NCBI GenBank assembly: GCA_013388855.1 | Contig: JACAEM010000005.1 | Location: 1-64,000 of the forward strand | Length of the DNA stretch: 64,000 nt | From: Chloroflexota bacterium | GTDB taxonomy: Bacteria; Chloroflexota; Anaerolineae; Anaerolineales; Villigracilaceae | Direction: 5' to 3' | Shown here: piece by piece, positions 28,723 through 37,617 of the stretch | Layout of the letters: every line of letters begins with the position of its first letter | How positions within the stretch are numbered: position 1 is the stretch's first letter | The notes under the pieces: model-generated | Databases searched by the model: none | What the model was told of the DNA's origin: nothing | What the model saw: only the letters and a program-made list of their open reading frames with translations | Position numbers and translations under genes: made by a program

Positions 28723-29534
28723 TGGATTACCGTTCCATTTCCTGCTAAAGCATTTGTAATAGGATTTTGAATTCGACCGTCCGCAATGATGACCTGCGTC
28801 ACACCGCCTTGGAGCGCCTCTTCTGCGCCCAATACTTTTTTCTTCATGCGACCTTGCGCCGCTTCACTCGCCGCCGATAACTGACTCTGCGGCAGTTGCC
28901 GAATGAGCGTTGACTCATCCGGGAAGTTTTTCATCAACCCGGGCACCGCTGTGAGCAGGATCAACGTCTCCGCCTTGAGCGCGGATGCCACCATCGCCGC
29001 GGCGCGATCTGCATCCACGTTGAGCGCTTCACCTTTTTCACTGACCGCCACCGGTGCAATGACCGGCAGATACCCGGCATGCAACAACATGTTCAACAAG
29101 TCGCTGTTGACCGTTTCGATCTTACCGGTGTAATCATCGCGGATGATCTTGCGCTTGCCATTTTCTATGCTCTGAATGGAATCTTTGCGCACGGCTTGCA
29201 TCAACCTCCCATCAAGACCACATAACCCTAACGCATTGACTCCTAACATCTGCAACTGCTCAGTCAACAACGAATTGACCTTGCCGTTTACCGCCATCAA
29301 AAAGATCTCAAGCGTTTTCCGGTCGGTGTATCGCGACGTGTATCCCGAAGGCGATGTGATCATCTTCGGTGGAGTACCCAGCGATTCGCCGAGCAAGTTC
29401 GCTTCTGCTGAACCGCCATGCACGAGAACCAATTGCCTGCCTTGTTTCAATAACTCAGCGGCATCCGTACAGATCGCTGAGAAGTCAACACCTTCCGTGC
29501 CGCCGAGTTTCACTACGATAATTGAATTATTCAT
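28719..29534 (-). CDS. argB: [LysW]-glutamate/aminoadipate kinase (ArgB/LysZ family)
   Basis: 271 residues, amino acid kinase fold. Glycine loops VVKLGGTEG and VLVHGGSAE near the N-terminus and the C-terminal nucleotide-binding KKKVLGAEEALQGGV. In LysW pathways the family phosphorylates the side-chain carboxylate of the carrier-linked glutamate. Upstream gap to argC is 97 bases and holds an AGTACCC palindrome; GGAA precedes the ATG. Confidence 0.92.
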   Translation of the reverse strand: MNNSIIVVKLGGTEGVDFSAICTDAAELLKQGRQLVLVHGGSAEANLLGESLGTPPKMITSPSGYTSRYTDRKTLEIFLMAVNGKVNSLLTEQLQMLGVNALGLCGLDGRLMQAVRKDSIQSIENGKRKIIRDDYTGKIETVNSDLLNMLLHAGYLPVIAPVAVSEKGEALNVDADRAAAMVASALKAETLILLTAVPGLMKNFPDESTLIRQLPQSQLSAASEAAQGRMKKKVLGAEEALQGGVTQVIIADGRIQNPITNALAGNGTVIQ

Positions 29535-29557
29535 ACATTTCCATCTTTCAGCAAAAG

Positions 29558-29575
29558 AGTACCCAAATGGGTAAT
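29558..29575. repeat. AGTACCC-AAAT-GGGTAAT palindrome (argC-argB gap)
   Basis: Same 18-base motif as at 34765-34782 and 37618-37635. Here it is inside the arg operon without an obvious promoter, so whether it is an operator or a repeat is open. Confidence 0.5.
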
Positions 29576-29631
29576 AAAGAACGCTGAATTATGGATCTTC
29601 GTTCTTCATTCCACATTCTGGCTTTTGTGTT

Positions 29632-30687
29632 CTATATTGGATGCAATCCCATGAACTCAAGACCAAGGGTCTCATCCCAGCCCATCATCAAATTCATACA
29701 CTGCACCGCCGTGCCTGAGGCGCCCTTCATGAGATTATCGATCGCGCACATCGCCACAATATGACCGTTACTTTCATCGAGTTCAAATCCCAGATCGGCG
29801 TAATTCGTTCCGGCAAGGATCTTCGGCTCCGGCACGCGATAAATACCGCGCTGTTCCTTGACCATCCGTACGAAGGGATTTTCGTTCGCCACGGCACGAT
29901 ACGCTTTCCACAGATCTTTATTGGCAACACCGGGTTTCACTTTCGCATGAGCCGTCGCCAGCACGCCGCGCACCAAATCGACAGCGGTCATGGTTAGCGA
30001 AACACGCGAAGCGTTGACGCCCATTTCCTGAATGACCTCCGCCGTGTGGCGATGACCGAACGCGGAAAATGTTCGTATCACATTGGCGCGTTCGGCGTGA
30101 AGCGAACCGGAATTCCCCTCCGCGCCGCCTTCCGACGAACCCACTTTGACCTCGACAAAAATCGGGGAGGATACGTCTAACAAATCTGCTTTTACCAGCG
30201 GCAGTAACGCCAGGTTGCTCGCCGTGGCATTACACCCCACCCCGCTGATGTAATTCGCCGTCGCCATTTCGGCACGATGTAATTCCGGCAGACCATACAC
30301 GAATTTGCTCAACCACTCCGGCGCTGCGTGTTTTTCCCCGTACCACTGCTCGTAGAATGCCGCATCCCGCAAACGAAAGTCCGCCGCCAGATCGATAATT
30401 TTCGGAGCAAGTTTGGCATACTCTTCGATATGATGTTGCGCTTGTCCATGCGGTTGGGCAAGGAAAAGGATATCGGCTGGTTCCAGCGAAACTGGGTCAC
30501 TGAATTTCAGCTGACTCCGTTTACGCAGGTTTGGGTGGACCTGATACACGTACTCGCCCAAATGCGAGCGGGAAGTCACCTGCCTCACTTCCACATTCGG
30601 GTGTCCAAGCAGTAAACGCAGAAGTTCGCCGCCGCCATACCCGGAACCACCGATAATAGAAACTGTTGTTTTTACTCCATCATTCAT
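29632..30687 (-). CDS. argC: [LysW]-glutamyl/aminoadipyl phosphate reductase (ArgC/LysY family)
   Basis: 351 residues. NADPH loop [17 protein letters not shown] and catalytic Cys in [14 protein letters not shown] near residue 152; His in the [12 protein letters not shown]...HRTAEV region. It reduces the acyl phosphate to the semialdehyde on the carrier. Start overlaps the lysX stop as ATGA. Confidence 0.94.
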   Translation of the reverse strand: MNDGVKTTVSIIGGSGYGGGELLRLLLGHPNVEVRQVTSRSHLGEYVYQVHPNLRKRSQLKFSDPVSLEPADILFLAQPHGQAQHHIEEYAKLAPKIIDLAADFRLRDAAFYEQWYGEKHAAPEWLSKFVYGLPELHRAEMATANYISGVGCNATASNLALLPLVKADLLDVSSPIFVEVKVGSSEGGAEGNSGSLHAERANVIRTFSAFGHRHTAEVIQEMGVNASRVSLTMTAVDLVRGVLATAHAKVKPGVANKDLWKAYRAVANENPFVRMVKEQRGIYRVPEPKILAGTNYADLGFELDESNGHIVAMCAIDNLMKGASGTAVQCMNLMMGWDETLGLEFMGLHPI

Positions 30688-31556
30688 ACTTCAGCCTTCA
30701 TCCTTGCTGCCTGCACCACATATTCCACAATCTCACCCGCAATATCGATCCCGCTCACCGGCTGCATCGTATGAAATTCCATCGTGTGATTGATCTCGTT
30801 GACGACCAATCCCTTTTCGGGATGCTCCACCAAGTCCACTGCCAGCACACCGCCGCCAACCGACTTCGCCGCCCGCAAACACAGGTCTTCGATCTCCGGC
30901 GTGATGGGACACAATTCTCCTTCACCGCCGCGCGCCGTGTTCGTGATCCAATGATCGGATTTGCGATACATCGCCGTCAATACTTGGTCGCCGATCACGA
31001 TCGCGCGGATGTCACGTCCGGGCTTCTCGATATATTCCTGAATATAAAAAACGGAATGCTGCACCGAACCCAACGTGGATTTGTGTTCCAGCACTGCTTC
31101 CGCCGCATCCCGATCGTTGACTTTTGCCAGCAGCCGCCCCCACGAACCGACGACTGGCTTCAACACCACGGGGTATCCAAACGCTTCGATGGCTTCGAGT
31201 GCGGCTTCCGGCGTAAACGCCGTTGCATTATGCGGCTGCGGCACACCATCGCGCGCTAACGCGGCACTCGTCATCAACTTATCACCGCAGATCTCGGCAA
31301 CCGATGCCGTGTTCACCGTTGGCACACCGAACGCGTTCAACAACCGCAGCGCATACAATCCGCTGTTATAGCTGATGCTGCGCTCCAGCACCGCGTCATA
31401 TTGCTGCCATGGTTTTGGGTCGTTCAGATCAAAATGGATGGTGCGGTCATCGAGTCGGTCATAGTCAATGCCGCGCTTTTCCATCGCGCCAAAGATCCAC
31501 TTCTCTTCGACGCGCACACGAGAAAACAGAACACCAAGTTTGAGTCGTCGTTGCAT
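30684..31556 (-). CDS. lysX: LysW ligase (LysX/ArgX, ATP-grasp)
   Basis: 290 residues, RimK-type ATP-grasp. [45 protein letters not shown] and the metal-binding [10 protein letters not shown] motif are visible. It joins the alpha-amino group of glutamate (ArgX) or aminoadipate (LysX) to the C-terminal Glu of LysW. Operon mates argG and argH, and a separate aspartokinase nearby, favour glutamate and hence arginine. GAGGAACT precedes the ATG; lysW is the preceding gene. Confidence 0.92.
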   Translation of the reverse strand: MQRRLKLGVLFSRVRVEEKWIFGAMEKRGIDYDRLDDRTIHFDLNDPKPWQQYDAVLERSISYNSGLYALRLLNAFGVPTVNTASVAEICGDKLMTSAALARDGVPQPHNATAFTPEAALEAIEAFGYPVVLKPVVGSWGRLLAKVNDRDAAEAVLEHKSTLGSVQHSVFYIQEYIEKPGRDIRAIVIGDQVLTAMYRKSDHWITNTARGGEGELCPITPEIEDLCLRAAKSVGGGVLAVDLVEHPEKGLVVNEINHTMEFHTMQPVSGIDIAGEIVEYVVQAARMKAEV

Positions 31557-31567
31557 AGTTCCTCATG

Positions 31568-31607
31568 ACTCCCCTCTCCCTCTGGGAGAGGGGCTGGGGG
31601 GTGAGGG
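31568..31607. repeat. CCCTCTCCC palindrome between lysW and lysX
   Basis: ACTCCCCTCTCCC-TCT-GGGAGAGGGG followed by CTGGGGGGTGAGGG, ending directly at the lysW stop codon. Confidence 0.85.
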
Positions 31608-31778
31608 TTACTCTCCCCAATCTTCCTGTTCCATGGGCGCGAGTTGTACGGTGGCAGGGTTGAGCGAAACCACTTCGAGATCCACTCCGCAATCCGGGCA
31701 CACGATGATCTCACCGGTTTCGGTTCCGGATGTCAATTCGATCTGGGCTTCACATTCAGGGCAGGGAACAGTAGACAT
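31608..31778 (-). CDS. lysW: amino-group carrier protein LysW
   Basis: 56 residues, too short for most length cut-offs. Two zinc-binding CPxC pairs, CPEC (Cys6, Cys9) and CPDC (Cys27, Cys30), and the diagnostic C-terminus EDWGE, whose final Glu side chain carries the amino acid being built. The protein is acidic, as expected for electrostatic contact with the basic faces of its partner enzymes. It lies 3 bases after argH and before lysX. Confidence 0.97.
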   Translation of the reverse strand: MSTVPCPECEAQIELTSGTETGEIIVCPDCGVDLEVVSLNPATVQLAPMEQEDWGE

Positions 31779-31781
31779 GAT

Positions 31782-33143
31782 CTAGACTCCTTTGATTTTC
31801 TTGATTTGATTCTTGACGGATTGGAGACTCGTGCCGCCAATCGCGTCTCTTTTTTCGACGGATTTCATCGGATCAAAGACCTGATATACATCCGCTTCAA
31901 ACGCGGGACTGATCGCCTGATACGCTTCGAGCGGCATTTTCTCCAGCGACACCTTCCCCTCCCCCGCCGCACGGACGGCTTTTCCCGCCAGCGCATGCGC
32001 CTCCCGGAACGGAACTCCCTTGTTGACAAGGTAATCCGCCAGATCGGTCGCCATCATCGTCGGGTCAATCGCGTTACGCATCTTTTCTGGTTTCACAGTG
32101 ATTGTCCGCAATGCACCGGCAAGAACGGGCAGAATTGCCAGCAAGGTATCTGTCGCTTGAAAGACGGGTGCTTTATCTTCCTGTAGATCTTTGTCATACG
32201 TGGACGGCAATCCTTTGAGCGTAGCAAGCAACCCGGTAAGTAAACCGAGCAATGTTCCAGCTTTTCCACGCGTCAACTCGAACACATCTGGATTCTTTTT
32301 CTGGGGCATCAAGCTCGAACCGGTGGAGAAAGCATCGGACAATTCGAAGAAGCCAAACTCCGCACTCGTGCACAAAACGATTTGCTCTGCCAACTTGCTT
32401 AAATGGACTCCGGACATCGCCGCGCAAAATAAATACTCGGCGGCAAAATCTCTATCAGAAACAGCATCCAAACTGTTTTGCGAAACATCTGCAAAACCAA
32501 GAGCCTGCGCCAAAGCAACGCGGTCGATCTCGAACGGAACGCCAGCCAAAGCGCCCGAACCTAATGGCAGTACAGAGACTCTCTTGATCAGATCGTGCAA
32601 CCGTTCCACATCTCGTTGCAGCGACCAGTAGTGACTCAACCACCAATGCGCAAGAAGAATTGGTTGCGCCCGTTGCAAATGGGTGTATCCCGGCATGATA
32701 ATCTTCCCTGCGGTTTCAGCCTGCTCAACAATGGCATTTTGCAGAAGGCGGAAAGCAGAGACCACCTCAGGAATAGTTTGCAGCATCCACAAGCGGAAAT
32801 CAGTGGCAACTTGATCGTTGCGGCTGCGTCCCGCGTGGAGCTTGCCTGCCGCGTCGCCGATCAATTCGGTAAGACGGCGTTCCACTGCGGTGTGGATGTC
32901 CTCATCAGATGGCGCGAAGTTAAACCGTCCCGAAGAAAACTCTTCCTTGATGGTGACCAGCCCGAGGGAGATGGAGGCGTATTCTTTATCCGAGAGAATG
33001 CCCGCTTTGTGGATCGCGTCTGCCCAGGCGCGACTCCCATCCACATCCTGCAATGCCATGCGTTTATCGACAGGCAGGGAGGTGTTGAGATCCCATGCCT
33101 GATCGTTGAGTTTGGTTGAAAAGCGACCGCCCCAGAGGGTCAT
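31782..33143 (-). CDS. argH: argininosuccinate lyase
   Basis: 453 residues from MTLWGGRFSTKLNDQAWD; AAGGAG is 6 bases upstream. A longer frame would add MVSGNYHLP, a translated repeat also seen before trpA. Fumarase/aspartase superfamily: signature GSSLMPQKKNPDVFELTRGK near residue 275, and the GYTHLQRAQP catalytic-His loop. Splits argininosuccinate into arginine and fumarate. Confidence 0.97.
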   Translation of the reverse strand: MTLWGGRFSTKLNDQAWDLNTSLPVDKRMALQDVDGSRAWADAIHKAGILSDKEYASISLGLVTIKEEFSSGRFNFAPSDEDIHTAVERRLTELIGDAAGKLHAGRSRNDQVATDFRLWMLQTIPEVVSAFRLLQNAIVEQAETAGKIIMPGYTHLQRAQPILLAHWWLSHYWSLQRDVERLHDLIKRVSVLPLGSGALAGVPFEIDRVALAQALGFADVSQNSLDAVSDRDFAAEYLFCAAMSGVHLSKLAEQIVLCTSAEFGFFELSDAFSTGSSLMPQKKNPDVFELTRGKAGTLLGLLTGLLATLKGLPSTYDKDLQEDKAPVFQATDTLLAILPVLAGALRTITVKPEKMRNAIDPTMMATDLADYLVNKGVPFREAHALAGKAVRAAGEGKVSLEKMPLEAYQAISPAFEADVYQVFDPMKSVEKRDAIGGTSLQSVKNQIKKIKGV

Positions 33144-33156
33144 ATGCATCTCCTTG

Positions 33157-33192
33157 GTAATTGGCAAATGGTAATTACCACTTACCAATCAC
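33157..33192. repeat. 36-bp GGTAATTACC palindrome between argG and argH
   Basis: Nearly the same 36-base imperfect palindrome as at 3548-3583, 30 kb away; both, when read on the minus strand, give the peptide VSGNYHLP in front of the next gene. Confidence 0.88.
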
Positions 33193-33205
33193 TACTCTCC
33201 ATTCA

Positions 33206-34477
33206 CTAGTCTCTCTTGAACCTTGAATAATCCGGCTTCGGCATATTCATGCCGGAAACAGGCAGCCCATTGAGCGCGCGGACTTTGAGGCTGAGTCCGT
33301 ACAGGCGGATAAAACCCTCGGCATGACTCTGATCGTAGACATCTTCCTCACCGAACGTGGCGAAGTCTTCGCGATAGAGGCTGAACGGCGATTTGCGACC
33401 CGCAACGATGATGTTGCCCTTGTAGAGTTTCAGGCGCACAGTGCCGGTCACCGGTCCCTGTGTGGAATCGACGAACGCATCCAGCGCTTCGCGCAACGGC
33501 GTGAACCACAACCCGTTGTAGGTAAGTTCGGCATATTTGACGGCGACCATCTCTTTGAAATGCAGCGTCTCGCGATCCAGCACCAGCGACTCGAGTTCGC
33601 GATGGGCATAGAGTAGGATCGTGCCGCCGGGCGTTTCGTAGACGCCGTGCGACTTCATGCCAACGAGTCGATTTTCCACGAGATCGACACGCCCGATACC
33701 GTGTGCGCCGCCAATGGCGTTGAGTGTCTCGATGATTTTTGCAGGCGAAAGTTTTTCGCCATTGACGGCAATTGGTTTGCCGCTCTCAAATTCGATTTCC
33801 ACGTATTCGGGTTGTTCGGGCGCATTCTCGGGCGACGTGGAAATCTGGTACATTATTTCTTCCGGTTCATTCCACGGGTCTTCGAGCAAGCCACCTTCGT
33901 GCGAAAGATGCCAGAGATTGGAATCGCGCGAGTAAATGGATTTGATCGTCGCCGTCACAGGGACGTTATGTTTCGCAGCATAGGCAATCGCATCTTCACG
34001 CGAGCGGATATCCCATTCGCGCCAGGGAGCGATGATCTTGAGTCTTGGGTCAAGCGCCATCACGGTCAACTCGAAACGGACCTGATCGTTGCCTTTGCCG
34101 GTCGCACCATGTGCCACGGCATCTGCACCGAGTTCGTGAGCAACATCCACCAAATGTTTTGCAATTAAAGGACGGGCAACCGATGTGCCCAATAAATACT
34201 TGTGTTCATACACTGCCCCCATCTTCAACATGGGAAAGAGATAATCCGACGCAAATTCCTCCTTCATGTCGTGAATAACGAACTGACTCGCACCGCTCTT
34301 GATGGCCTTCTGCTCCAGCCCTGCCAGGTCCTCATCGCCCTGACCCACATCGGCACAGAAACAAACGACCTCACAACCGTAATTCTCTCTCAACCACGGC
34401 ACGATCACAGAGGTATCCAGCCCACCCGAATAGGCTAATACAACTTTCTTCACTTGCGGTTTTGGTTTTGGATTCAT
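33206..34477 (-). CDS. argG: argininosuccinate synthase
   Basis: 423 residues. ATP-binding P-loop [12 protein letters not shown] near residue 13; citrulline/aspartate motifs [18 protein letters not shown] and [14 protein letters not shown]. It joins citrulline and aspartate. AAAGGAGTAATCA precedes the ATG. First structural gene of the arg operon, behind the arginine attenuator. argF (ornithine carbamoyltransferase) is not in the window. Confidence 0.97.
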   Translation of the reverse strand: MNPKPKPQVKKVVLAYSGGLDTSVIVPWLRENYGCEVVCFCADVGQGDEDLAGLEQKAIKSGASQFVIHDMKEEFASDYLFPMLKMGAVYEHKYLLGTSVARPLIAKHLVDVAHELGADAVAHGATGKGNDQVRFELTVMALDPRLKIIAPWREWDIRSREDAIAYAAKHNVPVTATIKSIYSRDSNLWHLSHEGGLLEDPWNEPEEIMYQISTSPENAPEQPEYVEIEFESGKPIAVNGEKLSPAKIIETLNAIGGAHGIGRVDLVENRLVGMKSHGVYETPGGTILLYAHRELESLVLDRETLHFKEMVAVKYAELTYNGLWFTPLREALDAFVDSTQGPVTGTVRLKLYKGNIIVAGRKSPFSLYREDFATFGEEDVYDQSHAEGFIRLYGLSLKVRALNGLPVSGMNMPKPDYSRFKRD

Positions 34478-34496
34478 TGATTACTCCTTTTTTTAT

Positions 34497-34530
34497 CCCC
34501 TGTCCCTCTGGGAGAAGGACAGGGTGAGGG
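34497..34530. repeat. CCCTGTCCCTCTGGGAGAAGG palindrome upstream of argG
   Basis: CCCTGTCC facing GGACAGGG plus GTGAGGG; member of the CCCTCTCCC family. It lies between the attenuator terminator and the argG ribosome-binding site. Confidence 0.75.
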
Positions 34531-34537
34531 CAAAATA

Positions 34538-34569
34538 AAAACAGCCCGCCTTTGAAGGCGGGCTGTTTT
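34538..34569 (-). terminator. attenuator terminator of the arg operon
   Basis: CAGCCCGCC/GGCGGGCTG stem (34542-34550 with 34557-34565) extended by AAAA/TTTT; minus-strand RNA ends CUGUUUUUAUUUU. The 5' arm (AGCCCGCCTTC, RC of 34554-34564) can instead pair with GAAGGTTGGGTT of the leader (RC of 34633-34644): eleven pairs with one bulged T, an antiterminator. Confidence 0.88.
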
Positions 34570-34616
34570 GGTTGATACGGTACGGTGTGTGTCAGTTCAC
34601 GCTGCGTTTGCTTCCA

Positions 34617-34700
34617 TCATCCAAATAAAAAGAACCCAACCTTCTCGAAAGAAGTAGGCTTCGGACGACGGGTACGCGGGAACGCAAATGGGTAATACAT
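34617..34700 (-). CDS. argL: arginine leader peptide (attenuator)
   Basis: 27 residues, MYYPFAFPRTRRPKPTSFEK then VGFFLFG. Arg occurs at 9, 11 and 12 (CGT ACC CGT CGT), just before a stem CCTACTTCT...AGAAGGTTGG (34636-34658) whose 3' half is the antiterminator strand. Stalling at the Arg codons would cover the first half of that stem and favour antitermination. The ATG lies only about 4 bases after the predicted transcript start, so it is probably translated leaderless. The symbol argL is descriptive. Confidence 0.85.
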   Translation of the reverse strand: MYYPFAFPRTRRPKPTSFEKVGFFLFG

Positions 34701-34710
34701 ATTGGGCGGT

Positions 34711-34738
34711 ATTCTACTCGAAATACGAAATGAGTCAA
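34711..34738 (-). promoter_or_regulatory. promoter of the arg operon
   Basis: TTGACT (34733-34738), 16-base spacer, TAGAAT (34711-34716) on the minus strand. Divergent from the lysC promoter; the two -35 boxes are 61 bases apart. Confidence 0.8.
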
Positions 34739-34764
34739 TGATTTTTTCTCATCAACTTTGAAAG

Positions 34765-34782
34765 AGTACCCAAATGGGTACT
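34765..34782. promoter_or_regulatory. AGTACCC-AAAT-GGGTACT palindrome between divergent arg and lysC promoters
   Basis: Perfect 7-base arms around AAAT, about midway between the two -35 boxes. Copies at 37618-37635 (abutting the metY -35 box) and 29558-29575. Candidate operator for an unidentified regulator. Confidence 0.55.
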
Positions 34783-34799
34783 TTTCTTAAACTTACCTC

Positions 34800-34828
34800 T
34801 TGACATGAATCCATCAAGCGCATAGAAT
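34800..34828 (+). promoter_or_regulatory. promoter of the lysC-asd operon
   Basis: TTGACA (34800-34805), 17-base spacer, TAGAAT (34823-34828). Confidence 0.87.
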
Positions 34829-34842
34829 TCCGCCCAATTATT

Positions 34843-34932
34843 ATGAACAAGTTCGGCTTCGGTACTATGACCATGACCACTACCTCCGGTATAAACCGTG
34901 AGGCGTTTGCACGTAGTGATGGGCAGAAGTAA
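34843..34932 (+). CDS. thrL: Thr/Met leader peptide (attenuator)
   Basis: 29 residues: MNKFGFGTMTMTTTSGINR then EAFARSDGQK. Positions 8-14 read TMTMTTT (five Thr, two Met), with Ile at 17, resembling the thrABC leader. Codons 19-21 (CGTGAGGCG, 34897-34905) are perfectly complementary to CGCCTCACG in the terminator 5' arm (34964-34972), and also form a competing stem with CCTCCGGT (34883-34890). Stalling at Thr or Met codons should favour antitermination. The ATG is about 8 bases from the predicted start, so nearly leaderless. The symbol is by analogy. Confidence 0.9.
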   Translation: MNKFGFGTMTMTTTSGINREAFARSDGQK

Positions 34933-34963
34933 CTGAGTCAAAAGTTATCTCGCAACAACACAG

Positions 34964-34997
34964 CGCCTCACGTCTACGGACTGGGGCGTTTTTATTT
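34964..34997 (+). terminator. attenuator terminator upstream of lysC
   Basis: CGCCTCA-c-GTC, tetraloop TACG closed by C-G, GAC-TGGGGCG, then TTTTTATTT. The cUACGg loop is of the extra-stable UNCG class. Confidence 0.88.
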
Positions 34998-35049
34998 CCC
35001 CCTGCCCTTTTCACCAACTGATGAAGAAGGGCGAACAAAGGAGCAAGTC

Positions 35050-36480
35050 ATGAAACAGCAAACATTGGTCATGAAATTTGGAGGCACATCTGTTGGATCA
35101 GTGGACGCCTTGAAACAGGCAACGCAGATCATTCGGGATGCGCGGGATGAATTTGCACGCATGGTGGTCGTCACTTCGGCGATGTCTGGCGTAACAGACT
35201 TGCTGCTGAAATCCGCGTCGCTCGCCGCGCAGGGGAAGGTTGATTCGTTACCCCAGGCGGAATCCACGCTGAGAGAGAAACACTTCTCCGCCATCGATGC
35301 GCTTGTCCACGATCAGCAGCGCTGTGCAGAAGTGAAAGCTGAGATCAACGCGCTCATTCTTTCCCTCGTAGATTTGTGTAAAGCCATCGCGGTGCTTGGC
35401 GAAGCCAGTCACCGAGCAATGGATGCAGTAGCGTCTCTGGGCGAACGGATGAGCATCCGATTGCTGGCAGCAGCCGTTCAGGAGGCGGGGATCAAAGCCA
35501 AGGCAATCGAAGCAACGGAATTTATTGTCACAAACGCACACTACCAGAATGCACATCCCGATTTTCGAGTGACGACAGAAAAGACCAGGGCGGTATTGAA
35601 TCCCTTGATGGACGAAGGAATTGTTCCCATTACGACAGGTTTTATTGGTGCGACACCTGAAGGCGTCACTACGACTCTGGGGCGCGGCGGCAGCGACTAT
35701 AGCGCCGCGATCATCGGCTCGGTTCTTCCCGCTGAGGATGTCTGGATCTGGACGGATGTAGACGGCGTGATGACCACCGATCCGCGCATTGCGCCCGAAG
35801 CGCAGACATTGCCTGAGATCAGCTACGGTGAAATTGCCGAACTGGCTTATTACGGTGCAAAAGTGCTGCACCCGAAGACCATCCGCCCGGTGGTGGAGGC
35901 TGGTATTGGACTGCGCATCTGCAACACGTTCAACCCATCCCACCCGGGCACGCGTCTGATCGCCAATGGACACGCCAACGGTCACAACGGGGAACCGGAA
36001 AAGATCATCAAAGCGGTGACGGCTATCCGCAAGCAAAGATTAGTGACCATCGAAGGGCGCGGTATGTTGGGTGTCCCTGGTGTGGCGGCGCGGGCGTTCG
36101 GCGCGGTGGCATCCACGGGCACAAGCGTTCCACTCATCACCCAGGCTTCCTCTGAACAGTCCATCTGTTTTGCCGTACCCGCCGAAGCGGGCCCGTTCGT
36201 GTTAAGTGCACTGGAAAAAGCCTTTGTCCACGAGATCGAAGATGAAGATATTGACCGGGTCTGGTCTACAAGCGATGTATCCATTGTCACGGTGGTTGGC
36301 GCGGGGATGCGTCACACGGTTGGCGTGGCAGGACGGGTCTTCAGTCAGCTTGGAAACAGCGGCGTCAACGTGCTCGCCATTGCACAAGGGTCTTCGGAGG
36401 TATCCATTAGCCTCGTGGTGGACAATGCAGATACCGAGAACGCGGTCAAGGCGCTGCATAGGTTAATTATTGCAGATTGA
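35050..36480 (+). CDS. lysC: aspartokinase
   Basis: 476 residues. Kinase domain: MKFGGTSVGSVDALKQA at the start and LGRGGSDYSAAIIGS near residue 215; two C-terminal ACT domains (RLVTIEGRGMLGVPGVAARAF and SIVTVVGAGMRHTVG). Monofunctional, no homoserine dehydrogenase fused. AAAGGAGCAAGTC precedes the ATG. Makes aspartyl phosphate for Lys, Thr, Met; the Thr/Met leader upstream fits this position in the pathway. Confidence 0.96.
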   Translation: MKQQTLVMKFGGTSVGSVDALKQATQIIRDARDEFARMVVVTSAMSGVTDLLLKSASLAAQGKVDSLPQAESTLREKHFSAIDALVHDQQRCAEVKAEINALILSLVDLCKAIAVLGEASHRAMDAVASLGERMSIRLLAAAVQEAGIKAKAIEATEFIVTNAHYQNAHPDFRVTTEKTRAVLNPLMDEGIVPITTGFIGATPEGVTTTLGRGGSDYSAAIIGSVLPAEDVWIWTDVDGVMTTDPRIAPEAQTLPEISYGEIAELAYYGAKVLHPKTIRPVVEAGIGLRICNTFNPSHPGTRLIANGHANGHNGEPEKIIKAVTAIRKQRLVTIEGRGMLGVPGVAARAFGAVASTGTSVPLITQASSEQSICFAVPAEAGPFVLSALEKAFVHEIEDEDIDRVWSTSDVSIVTVVGAGMRHTVGVAGRVFSQLGNSGVNVLAIAQGSSEVSISLVVDNADTENAVKALHRLIIAD

Positions 36481-36540
36481 AAAGTTCACAAGTTTGAAGG
36501 AAAAAACCTGATAACCTTCAAACTTTTCAACATTCAAACA
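36481..36540. repeat. AAGTTTGAAGG palindrome between lysC and asd
   Basis: AAAGTTCACAAGTTTGAAGG facing CCTTCAAACTTTTCAAC; fills most of the 74-base gap. Confidence 0.75.
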
Positions 36541-36554
36541 TTAAAGGAGTTAGT

Positions 36555-37616
36555 ATGTCTTCCTCGCAAATTCCCGTAGCCGTGCTCGGCGCGACGGGTT
36601 CTGTCGGTCAGCGGTTCATTTCGCTACTGGATAATCATCCATGGTTCAAGGTGGTCGCACTGGCGGCATCCGATCGCTCGGCAGGACAAAAATATTCCAA
36701 GGCAACGCGCTGGGTGCTCGATGTTCCGATGCCTGATTACGTCAAGGATATGGTCATTGTCCCTGCCGATACGGAGGCGGTGCAGGCAAAAATCGTTTTT
36801 TCTGCATTGCACACGGAAATCGCCAATGAACTGGAACCAGCGTTTGCGAAAGCAGGCGCGGCAGTCTGTTCGAATGCGTCTTCATATCGACGCGGTGAAG
36901 ATGTGCCGCTGTTGCTGCCCGAAATCAATGCAGATCATATCCATCTCGTCAAACAACAACGCGCGAACAAAGGCTGGAGTGGATGTATTGTGACAAATCC
37001 AAATTGCACCAGCACGGGCATGACCATCGCGCTCAAAGCCCTCGATAATGCATTTGGCGTAAAGAAGGTCTTTGCAGTTTCGTTGCAGGCACTTTCGGGC
37101 GCGGGGTATCCCGGCGTTTCTTCGCTCGATATTATGGATAACATCATCCCCAATGTTGCCAACGGCGGCGAAGAGGAAAAGGTGGAATGGGAGCCGCGCA
37201 AGATGCTGGGCAAATTGAATGGCAACAAAATTGAATTGGCTGATATTAAGTTCAGTGCTCACACAAATCGCGTGGCTGTGATCGATGGTCATACCGTTTG
37301 TGCCAGTGTTGCCCTTGCAAATCCCATTGAGCCGGAAGCAGCGATACAAGCCTTACGTGACTACTGCGCACCTGAATCGGCGAGGGAGCTTCCCTCGTCA
37401 CCACGACCCGTGATCAGCGTAAGAGACGAAGCGGATCGTCCTCAGCCGAGACTCGACCGGTTAAACGGGAACGGCATGACAACCGTGGTCGGTCGCGTAC
37501 GCCGCGATCCCATCCTTGATCTTAAGTTCGTGGTGTTGTCTCACAATACGATCCGCGGTGCGGCAGGCGCGTCGATCTATAATGCTGAGTTGCTGGTGAA
37601 TGAAGGGTTGCTATAA
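36555..37616 (+). CDS. asd: aspartate-semialdehyde dehydrogenase
   Basis: 353 residues. VAVLGATGSVGQRFISLL dinucleotide loop, catalytic Cys in IVTNPNCTSTGMTIALKAL near residue 152 and SGAGYPGVSSLDI; the layout resembles the archaeal/fungal type. Reduces aspartyl phosphate. AAAGGAG precedes the ATG. The stop codon abuts the AGTACCC palindrome. Confidence 0.95.
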   Translation: MSSSQIPVAVLGATGSVGQRFISLLDNHPWFKVVALAASDRSAGQKYSKATRWVLDVPMPDYVKDMVIVPADTEAVQAKIVFSALHTEIANELEPAFAKAGAAVCSNASSYRRGEDVPLLLPEINADHIHLVKQQRANKGWSGCIVTNPNCTSTGMTIALKALDNAFGVKKVFAVSLQALSGAGYPGVSSLDIMDNIIPNVANGGEEEKVEWEPRKMLGKLNGNKIELADIKFSAHTNRVAVIDGHTVCASVALANPIEPEAAIQALRDYCAPESARELPSSPRPVISVRDEADRPQPRLDRLNGNGMTTVVGRVRRDPILDLKFVVLSHNTIRGAAGASIYNAELLVNEGLL

Positions 37617-37617
37617 G

